A DNA stretch of 64,000 bases from an uncultured Candidatus Saccharibacteria bacterium (GTDB lineage: Bacteria > Patescibacteriota > Saccharimonadia > Saccharimonadales > Saccharimonadaceae). The stretch is taken from positions 62,001-126,000 of the forward strand of contig CALHKG010000013.1 in the NCBI GenBank assembly GCA_938033875.1, given 5' to 3'. Position 1 is the stretch's first letter. Each line of letters starts with the position of its first letter. The notes under the pieces were generated by a model, which saw only the letters and a program-made list of their open reading frames with translations, searched no databases and was not told the origin of the DNA. The position numbers and the translations under genes were made by a program. Positions 58,589-64,000 of the stretch are shown here, one piece after another.

Positions 58589-59047
58589 ATGAAAAAACCT
58601 ATTGTTTATATTGATATGGATGGTGTTTTGGCGGATTTCAAATCTGCTTTAACAAAGATATCGCCTGAGTTGATTGATGAGTTTGCCGGTCAGCACGATA
58701 ATATTCCAGGAATTTTTTCTTTGATGGATCCAGTACCTGGAGCTATCGAGGCGGTTTACGCCCTGAAAGACAAATACGATTTATATATTTTATCTTCTTC
58801 TCCGTGGGAAAATCCGACGGCTTTGGGCGATAAGTTGGCGTGGGTGAAAAAGTATTTTGGCGGTGAAGGTTCGGATAATGTTTTCTTCCGTAAGGTTATT
58901 TTTTCGTCAGCAAAGAATTTGAGTCGAGGTGATATTTTGATTGACGATCGGACAGCGAACGGCGCGGGCGAGTTTTCTGGTCGGCTTATCCGTTTTGGAA
59001 GTTCTGAATTTCCCAATTGGCAATCTGTACTTGATGAGTTATTATAG
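58589..59047 (+). CDS. 5'(3')-deoxyribonucleotidase (HAD family)
   Basis: A 152-residue HAD phosphatase with the nucleophile motif DMDGVLADF (residues 9-17), LYILSSSPW (motif II Ser) and ILIDDRTANG (motif IV). This pattern fits the NT5C group, which dephosphorylates deoxyribonucleoside monophosphates. It lies between lepA-C and gmk. Confidence 0.9.
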   Translation: MKKPIVYIDMDGVLADFKSALTKISPELIDEFAGQHDNIPGIFSLMDPVPGAIEAVYALKDKYDLYILSSSPWENPTALGDKLAWVKKYFGGEGSDNVFFRKVIFSSAKNLSRGDILIDDRTANGAGEFSGRLIRFGSSEFPNWQSVLDELL

Positions 59048-59056
59048 GTAAATATT

Positions 59057-59767
59057 ATGCCAAGTATTGAAGATCTTATTACAAATTATCAGCCAACCGA
59101 GTCGACAATTGAGTTGGTTAAAAGTACGAAAATTGCGCTGCTCGCGGGAATTTCTGGTGCGGGCAAAGACACGATAAAAAAACAATTACTGAAGTCTACA
59201 GAGTTTCGCGATATTGTTTCTCACACTACGCGCGCGCCGCGTACAAATAACGGATGCGCCGAGCAGGATGGAATTGACTATCATTTTATTGATTCGCAAA
59301 CTGCCGAAAATATGCTACAAAATAATGAATTCATTGAGGCAAAGTTTGTTCACGGTACGGTTTATGGGACGTCGGTGGCTGAGCTGAAATTAGCACATGA
59401 CCAGAACCGCGTGGCAATTACCGACATCGATGTTCAGGGCGTGGAGGAATATGAGCGACTGGCGCCAGATAGCATTGCGATTTTCATTGTGCCACCAAAT
59501 AGCCAAACTTGGATTGAGCGATTAAAAAAGCGTTACGCAACCGAAGAAGATTTTCAAGCGGAGTGGCCAAAGCGTCACACCTCGGCGATAAAAGAGTTGG
59601 CTTACGCGCTTGAAGTTCCGTATTATCATGTGATTATCAATGACGATTTGGAGCGAGCAATTCGAGTGACCGAGGAAATTATTTTGCGCGGCGACGTGTT
59701 TAAGCGTCAGGATGATGAGGCGCGTTTGGTAGCTCGAAATCTCCTCAATGATATAATTAATCTATGA
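59057..59767 (+). CDS. gmk: Guanylate kinase
   Basis: A 236-residue nucleotide kinase that phosphorylates GMP. The P-loop is AGISGAGKDT, with Asp where Ser or Gly is more usual, followed by the GMP-binding motifs SHTTRAPR and GIDYHF, and ITDIDVQGVEEY. An N-terminal extension of about 25 residues and a C-terminal extension are present. The end contains the -10 element of the next gene. Confidence 0.9.
   Translation: MPSIEDLITNYQPTESTIELVKSTKIALLAGISGAGKDTIKKQLLKSTEFRDIVSHTTRAPRTNNGCAEQDGIDYHFIDSQTAENMLQNNEFIEAKFVHGTVYGTSVAELKLAHDQNRVAITDIDVQGVEEYERLAPDSIAIFIVPPNSQTWIERLKKRYATEEDFQAEWPKRHTSAIKELAYALEVPYYHVIINDDLERAIRVTEEIILRGDVFKRQDDEARLVARNLLNDIINL
59752..59757 (+). promoter_or_regulatory. 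-10 element of the LssY-like gene, leaderless type
   Basis: TGATATAAT, an extended -10, 6 nt before ATG 59764, inside the last codons of gmk. Confidence 0.6.
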
Positions 59768-61131
59768 GTTCAGTAAAAACTCCAAAAAAAATAGCAGCCA
59801 GGCAAGATCGCTCCTCGAAGACCTTGACTACATTGTTAGACCAATCCTTTTTTATCTTTGCAGGTTTGGCGTCGTTTTGGTTGGCGTGGTTAGTACTTAG
59901 AGAAGGTTGGGCGACGGGCGGTTGGTGGCTGGTTGGCTTGTTTTTTGTTGTGTGGATAATTGTGGCATATTTGGCGTTGCCTAGGCTTCATCGAATTTTG
60001 AGCAATATGTACGTACCGAATTATTTTATCGGCAGGACGCGAACGGCGGACGGAGTATTAAGCGACCCTGTCAATTTGAGCGTGCGCGGCTCGGAAGAAA
60101 AGCTCCATAAGGCAATGACTGAGGCAGGCTGGGTTTTGGCGGATGACATAACTCCAAGATCAGCTTGGAAAATGGTGCTTACGGTGCTGAGCGGTCGTAG
60201 TTATCCAAATGCACCGGTGTCGCCAGCATTTTTGTTTGGCAGGCGGCAGGACTTTGCTTATCAGCAGGAAGTTGACGGCAATCCAAGGCGTCGTCATCAC
60301 GTTAGGTTTTGGCGATGCCCAACTGGCTGGCTTCTTCCTGGCGGTCATCGAGTTGATTGGTTGGCGGCTGGTACATACGATAAGAGTATTGGCTTTTCTT
60401 TGTTTACTTTTCAGTTCACGCATAAAATTGACGAGAATATTGATATTGAACGAGATTATATTATTGAGTCGGTTAAAAGTAACAATAAAAATGTTAGAGT
60501 GACGATATTAAAGGATTTTTCAACGGGCTATCATTCGCGCAACGGTTTCGGGGATGCCATTCGCACCGATGGCGATTTGCCAATTTTGGAAGTCGGTCGG
60601 ATAAAGACTGACAGTAATGTCACGGCTTCAACGCGGCTCGGGGTGATTATGGATGGTACAGTTTATGATCGTCATCCGCGAAATCACGAAACTTTATTGG
60701 AAGATCTTTGGGGTCGCCGACCGCCGCAGATTTTAATTGGCGGCGGACTAATGATCCTGGCGTCGTTGTTCACAATTGGGCAAATGTTGGTGGACTTTTC
60801 TAGCTGGCCGACGACTTTGGTGCAAGTTGCGAATATTGACGGAATTGATATAAATGCTGCGAATACCATGTTGTCGATGATGGCTGGATTTAATGTTCTG
60901 TTGGTCGTGGCGGAAATCGTGTTGGTTGGGCTGCTACTTCGAGGAAGTAGCCGAGCGCGAATCTCACTGCTTTCTGTAGCGACGCTAGCCATTGTCACCG
61001 AATCTTTATCCGTGACAATTGGGCGAATTAATGCGTCGATTATGCTGCTTTTGACTTCGATTGGCGTGCATATTATGATCATGATGTTGTTCTCTTCAGA
61101 TGCAGCGCGCTACTTTACGGAGAGACGATAA
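59764..61131 (+). CDS. LssY C-terminal-domain membrane protein
   Basis: A 455-residue protein: two helices in the first 75 residues, an LssY_C-like domain (SDPVNLSVRGSEEKLHKAM, NAPVSPAFLFGRRQDFAYQQ, RRHHVRFWR at about 95-185) and three or four C-terminal helices. The domain family is of unknown biochemistry, found with phosphatases of the PAP2 type. It starts 4 nt before the gmk stop. Confidence 0.83.
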   Translation: MSSVKTPKKIAARQDRSSKTLTTLLDQSFFIFAGLASFWLAWLVLREGWATGGWWLVGLFFVVWIIVAYLALPRLHRILSNMYVPNYFIGRTRTADGVLSDPVNLSVRGSEEKLHKAMTEAGWVLADDITPRSAWKMVLTVLSGRSYPNAPVSPAFLFGRRQDFAYQQEVDGNPRRRHHVRFWRCPTGWLLPGGHRVDWLAAGTYDKSIGFSLFTFQFTHKIDENIDIERDYIIESVKSNNKNVRVTILKDFSTGYHSRNGFGDAIRTDGDLPILEVGRIKTDSNVTASTRLGVIMDGTVYDRHPRNHETLLEDLWGRRPPQILIGGGLMILASLFTIGQMLVDFSSWPTTLVQVANIDGIDINAANTMLSMMAGFNVLLVVAEIVLVGLLLRGSSRARISLLSVATLAIVTESLSVTIGRINASIMLLLTSIGVHIMIMMLFSSDAARYFTERR

Positions 61132-61134
61132 GGC

Positions 61135-61161
61135 TTGGCACTCTGCTTGTATGAGTGCTAG
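61135..61161. promoter_or_regulatory. CIRCE-like operator of hrcA
   Basis: TTGGCACTC, nine nt, GAGTGCTAG: the CIRCE consensus with one change in each arm. It covers the -35 region of the hrcA promoter, so HrcA would repress its own gene, the 53-residue gene and grpE. Confidence 0.9.
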
Positions 61162-61169
61162 ATTTGCGA

Positions 61170-61175
61170 TATAAT
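61170..61175 (+). promoter_or_regulatory. -10 element of hrcA, leaderless type
   Basis: TATAAT, 6 nt before ATG 61182 and 8 nt after the CIRCE-like element. It decides the hrcA start, as the frame is open upstream. Confidence 0.68.
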
Positions 61176-61181
61176 TGGATT

Positions 61182-61892
61182 ATGACCGAACGTCAACAAG
61201 CAATCCTTGTCGCTATTATCGAACAATACGCTGAAATTGCGGCGCCAGTTGGTAGTGTAACGCTAGCCAAACTGTTTGGCGTGAGTAGCGCCACGATTCG
61301 CAGTGAAATGGCAAAACTTGAGGAAATGGGATTCATTGAGGCGCCTCACACGAGCGCAGGTCGAATTCCGACAGATAAGGGATATCGTTTTTATGTCAAT
61401 GGAATCACGGCGGCGCAAATGACGGAATTGCCGAGCAGTATTGATAGCAGCACGAAGGCGATTGAGGCGCATGTCAATTCAAATGTTGATACTTCAGATA
61501 AGGCGATTCGTCGAGCAGTTGATGGTTTGGTGGAAATGACTGGCAATTTTGGTTTTGCGTCATTTGGTTCGAGTTTGTACATGAACGGAATGACTCAGTT
61601 GTTCAGCCAGCCAGAGTTTGGTGATGGCGATCACGTTCAGGCGGTTGCTAAATTGATTGACAATATCGAACCGTGGCTACGTGAAGCGGCGCCGGATGAG
61701 CCGTTAAATGTGTTTATTGGTAGCGAAAATCCAATCGGTAAAAGCAGTGGTGCTACGTTGATTATAAGTAAATTTAAGTCATCGTCTGGTGGCGATAATT
61801 ACATCGGTGTGATTGGTCCGACGCGACAAAATTATCGTCGAACGATGGAGCTGGTGCGTCGTACGGGCGCGATGCTAGAGGAGGTATTATAA
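61182..61892 (+). CDS. hrcA: Heat-shock repressor HrcA, short form
   Basis: A 236-residue CIRCE-binding repressor. An N-terminal winged helix (TIRSEMAKLEEMGFIEAPHTS, then AGRIPTDKGYRFYV at about 60-75) is typical. It is about 100 residues shorter than the usual 340, with part of the GAF-like middle and inserted dimerization domain missing; the C-terminal GVIGPTRQNYRRTMELV motif is kept. Its operator lies directly upstream, and one matching the consensus stands before clpB. Confidence 0.93.
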   Translation: MTERQQAILVAIIEQYAEIAAPVGSVTLAKLFGVSSATIRSEMAKLEEMGFIEAPHTSAGRIPTDKGYRFYVNGITAAQMTELPSSIDSSTKAIEAHVNSNVDTSDKAIRRAVDGLVEMTGNFGFASFGSSLYMNGMTQLFSQPEFGDGDHVQAVAKLIDNIEPWLREAAPDEPLNVFIGSENPIGKSSGATLIISKFKSSSGGDNYIGVIGPTRQNYRRTMELVRRTGAMLEEVL

Positions 61893-62053
61893 TGGCTGAA
61901 TGGATTGGTGGATTATTAAGTGGTTTGCCGGCGTGGCTGATTGTAATAATTTCAATAATAATATTTATTATTGGAGCGATTTGGATTTTAGCCTTTGATC
62001 CTGTTACGGCTGGTGGTGATCCGGTCTTGCCATTTAAAAGGAGGAAAAAATGA
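61892..62053 (+). CDS. 53-residue membrane protein between hrcA and grpE
   Basis: A short gene that overlaps the hrcA stop by 1 nt (TAATG) and the grpE start by 4 nt (ATGA), with GAGGAGG eight nt upstream. It codes for one long membrane helix (about 14-36) followed by an extracytoplasmic or cytoplasmic tail GGDPVLPFKRRKK. The double overlap is hard to explain unless it is translated. No family recognised. Confidence 0.8.
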   Translation: MAEWIGGLLSGLPAWLIVIISIIIFIIGAIWILAFDPVTAGGDPVLPFKRRKK

Positions 62054-62514
62054 CGAAGAATAAAAAAGCTGAAGATTTAGAGAAAGAAGTTGCTGAGCTG
62101 ACGTCGGATTTGCAGCGGACTCGAGCGGATTTTGAGAATTATCGTAAGCGTGTGGAGGCGGAAAAACAATCAGCTCATGAGTTGGGTCAAACTAAGTCGG
62201 TGATGAAACTGTTGCCAGTTATTGATACGATTGAGCGAGCTGTTGCCAACGTCCCAGAGGAGCTTCAAGATAATGCGTGGGTTAAGGGCGTGGCTGGTCT
62301 GAGTAAGCAGCTTGACAAGCAGTTAAAGGAGATTGGTTTGGAGAAAATTGACGCCAAACCCGGAACTTTGTTTAATCCTGAATTTCATCAGGCTGTTCAA
62401 TTTGACGAATCAACGGATGGTGACAAGGAAGTTATTGCCGAGGAGCTTCGCGCTGGCTATACTTTGAACGGCTCGGTTATTCGCGACGCAATGGTAAAAG
62501 TCACTCGTCAGTAA
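62050..62514 (+). CDS. grpE: Co-chaperone GrpE
   Basis: A 154-residue nucleotide-exchange factor for DnaK: an N-terminal coiled coil (EDLEKEVAELTSDLQRTRAD) with FENYRKRVEAEK, then the beta-wing domain with FNPEFHQAVQ and YTLNGSVIRDAMVKV. AAAGGAGG stands 6 nt before the ATG. dnaK does not follow directly within this window. Confidence 0.95.
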   Translation: MTKNKKAEDLEKEVAELTSDLQRTRADFENYRKRVEAEKQSAHELGQTKSVMKLLPVIDTIERAVANVPEELQDNAWVKGVAGLSKQLDKQLKEIGLEKIDAKPGTLFNPEFHQAVQFDESTDGDKEVIAEELRAGYTLNGSVIRDAMVKVTRQ

Positions 62515-62540
62515 TAGACGTTTATAATGAAATAAGTGCG

Positions 62541-62819
62541 CTACTTGTTTTTGGAGTGGCGCTTTTTATTTATCAATAGAATAATTGCAATAACGATCAG
62601 AGATATACCGATTGCAAGACCTATAAATAAAGATTCTCCGGTGTTTTCGAGAAGATTACCAGATTGTGTAACAGTCTGATATGAAGTACTACTTCCTTGA
62701 TGGCTTTCTTGGTGACCAGTAGTAGTACATGGCTGACCGTTAGTATAACTGCCTGCGCCGTAGCTACTACAGTTATAAGTGGCAGAAAAATTGTGAAATA
62801 TAATTCGATTACTCATCAT
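62541..62819 (-). CDS. Small surface-anchor-like protein with LPXTG-type tail but no signal peptide
   Basis: A 92-residue protein, rich in Ser, Thr, Tyr and Gly (YNCSSYGAGSYTNGQPC), ending in a sortase-signal-like tail: LLENTGE, a membrane helix (FIGLAIGISLIVIAIILL) and KKRHSKNK. The expected N-terminal signal peptide is missing; the tail's helix might serve as a signal anchor instead. Start is ATG 62819 or 62816. Similar small proteins with CSSYG-type repeats occur in other Saccharibacteria, to my memory. Confidence 0.6.
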   Translation of the reverse strand: MMSNRIIFHNFSATYNCSSYGAGSYTNGQPCTTTGHQESHQGSSTSYQTVTQSGNLLENTGESLFIGLAIGISLIVIAIILLINKKRHSKNK

Positions 62820-62826
62820 GACTCTA

Positions 62827-62854
62827 TTGATTTTATAAGCATTACTACTATAAT
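62827..62854 (+). promoter_or_regulatory. Promoter of tatA-tatC
   Basis: TTGATT (62827-62832), 16 nt, TATAAT (62849-62854). The leader of about 30 nt has AAGGGGG before ATG 62891. Confidence 0.6.
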
Positions 62855-62890
62855 AGAGGAGTAATACTATAAAAACAAGGGGGATGTGTT

Positions 62891-63076
62891 ATGCCACAGA
62901 TTGGCGTTCCGGAGCTGGTTGTAATACTAGTTATTTTACTTATATTGTTTGGTGCAAAAAGATTGCCCGAGTTGGCGCGAAGTATCGGTTCATCGGCAAG
63001 AGAGCTAAAGACAGCGTTCAAGGAGGATGATGAAAAGAGTAGTGCATCGCAATCTGGCGAAGCGAAAGACAAGTAA
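62891..63076 (+). CDS. tatA: Twin-arginine translocase subunit TatA
   Basis: A 61-residue protein with the family layout: short N-terminal membrane helix (VPELVVILVILLILF), hinge FGAKRLPELARSIG, amphipathic helix and charged tail. TatA forms the pore for folded proteins. tatC overlaps its end. Confidence 0.93.
   Translation: MPQIGVPELVVILVILLILFGAKRLPELARSIGSSARELKTAFKEDDEKSSASQSGEAKDK
63020..63026 (+). promoter_or_regulatory. Shine-Dalgarno sequence for tatC inside tatA
   Basis: AAGGAGG directly precedes two in-frame ATG codons (63027, 63030). The spacing is short for both; GTG 63042 is 15 nt away. It leaves the exact tatC start open. Confidence 0.5.
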
Positions 63077-64000
63077 TTCGTCACAAGTTTCTGGTTCATC
63101 GCCAGTATTTATGGATCACATTCGAGAGTTGCAGTGGCGACTTGCTATTGTTGCGCTTGCTTTTTTGGCAACTGGTGCGGCGGTGTATCCATTTTTCGAT
63201 AAAATTGTAGCGTTATTGCTTAAACCGCTTGGGAATAATCTATCTTTGGTGTATTTAACGCCAGGGGGTGCTTTTAATTTTGCTGTACAAGTGTGCATTT
63301 ATGCTGCGATGATTGGGGCGCTACCTGTTGCGCTATATCATATATATCGCTTTGTTATGCCTGCGGTCGAGAAAACGACGCTGCGAGGAGTGCTTGGATA
63401 TTCTCTAAGTTCTTTATTGCTGGCGGCAGTCGGCGTTGCTTTCTCATACTTTCTAGCGTTGCCGGCAGCTATTCAATTCTTGACTAGTTTTGACTTGAAA
63501 AACATTAGCCCTATGCTGACGGTTGAGTCGTATCTTTCGTTTGTGATGACATACTTGCTAGCCGGGGCATTGTTATTTCAATTGCCGCTATTTATGACAA
63601 TCATAAATCGCATAAAGCCAATGACTCCGCGGATGTTAATGTCTGGCCAGCGGCATGTTATTCTTTGGTCTGTAATGTTTGCTGCGGTTATCTCTCCAAC
63701 TCCAGATGCCGTAAATCAATTGCTATTAGCGGTTCCGATAATTGTGATGTATCAAGTGGGTATAGTAATTATCCTATTAAAAAACCGTAAGCGAGCAGAT
63801 AAAAAATCGAAAGACGGTTTGCTGACTCGTTCGGTCGCCGTAGATAATGAGTCGGCAAAGCATACTGTAAAAGAGGTCAAACCTCGTCCTATGGAGGCGA
63901 AGAAAGTGTCTGTTTGTCCCGAGCTGGAGGCGCCAATTCTAGTGAAAAAGCCAGCATCAAATCACACATTGGTTAGTCGTCGCTCACTTGATGGATTTGT
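63030..64000 (+). CDS. tatC: Twin-arginine translocase subunit TatC (3' end beyond the window)
   Basis: A stop-free frame of 323 codons reaches the window end. FMDHIRELQWRLAI is the TatC start motif; six helices follow (about 40-230), with LTVESYLSFV and FQLPLFM (signal-peptide site region) and the family's ISPTPDAVNQLLLAVPI before helix six. After the last helix a charged tail of more than 75 residues runs on, longer than in normal TatC. ATG 63030 is chosen; 63027, GTG 63042 or ATG 63111 are alternatives. Confidence 0.93.
   Translation, partial: MKRVVHRNLAKRKTSNSSQVSGSSPVFMDHIRELQWRLAIVALAFLATGAAVYPFFDKIVALLLKPLGNNLSLVYLTPGGAFNFAVQVCIYAAMIGALPVALYHIYRFVMPAVEKTTLRGVLGYSLSSLLLAAVGVAFSYFLALPAAIQFLTSFDLKNISPMLTVESYLSFVMTYLLAGALLFQLPLFMTIINRIKPMTPRMLMSGQRHVILWSVMFAAVISPTPDAVNQLLLAVPIIVMYQVGIVIILLKNRKRADKKSKDGLLTRSVAVDNESAKHTVKEVKPRPMEAKKVSVCPELEAPILVKKPASNHTLVSRRSLDGF

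Noticed and set aside
1..64000. CRISPR array, rRNA operon or prophage
   Set aside because: No regularly spaced repeats, no rRNA motifs and no phage structural, portal or integrase proteins were found on either strand.

Overview
This window looks like part of a chromosome from an oral-type Candidatus Saccharibacteria (TM7) bacterium, probably close to Nanosynbacter. That placement is inferred from the gene set and style, not from a database search: a compact genome of moderate GC, a class I lysyl-tRNA synthetase, an arginine deiminase operon (known from host-associated oral Saccharibacteria), many small membrane and redox proteins without clear families, and housekeeping genes that often have no ribosome binding site. 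The standard genetic code is used. No CRISPR array, rRNA, prophage or transposase was seen.

Layout. 1-6142: a type III restriction-modification locus (mod, cut by the window edge; a DinD-like gene; res) and an unknown gene. 6149-12108: a DUF167 protein, a polysaccharide deacetylase, an ABC-2 exporter, an unexplained structured intergenic region (9786-10016), a transglutaminase-like protein and lysK. 12255-15341: a MazG remnant, three thioredoxin or Dsb-like genes and a methyltransferase. 15349-22957: clpB without its N-domain, with a perfect CIRCE operator, then galE, a sulfatase, an amino-acid ABC importer and a Nudix hydrolase. 23023-28450: tRNA-Pro, a heterodimeric ABC exporter behind a candidate operator, and a TylF-like methyltransferase. 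28498-33263: arcA-arcB-arcD-like-arcC. 33340-46850: two CorA genes, a small independent transcription unit, DsbA, a CBS protein, aspS, a broken N-formylglutamate amidohydrolase, a VIT-like transporter, small membrane proteins, mscS, trmB, MazG and murC. 46908-51389: three tRNAs with CAT anticodons (fMet, Ile2, Met), a DivIC-like protein, a three-gene redox operon, and tilS. 51418-62514: ftsH, murJ, lepA, a nucleotidase, gmk, an LssY-like protein, hrcA, a 53-residue protein and grpE. 62541-64000: a small surface-anchor-like protein, tatA and tatC (cut by the window end).

The most striking feature is lepA (elongation factor 4). It is split into two intact reading frames, 54945-55787 (G domain and domain II) and 57624-58586 (domain III to the C-terminus), separated by about 1.8 kb that carries a four-helix membrane protein, a MazG-like pyrophosphohydrolase and one or two unknown proteins. 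All GTPase motifs and the C-terminal domain are preserved, and the second half has its own extended -10 element, so a two-chain LepA is possible.

A second window-wide pattern is a -10 hexamer (TATAAT or one mismatch) 6-8 nt before the start codon at 18 genes on both strands. With the usual 6-7 nt from -10 to the transcription start, these mRNAs would begin at or next to the start codon, that is, be leaderless. Another set of genes has classical Shine-Dalgarno leaders. The heat-shock circuit is self-contained: hrcA has its own CIRCE-like operator and clpB has a perfect one.
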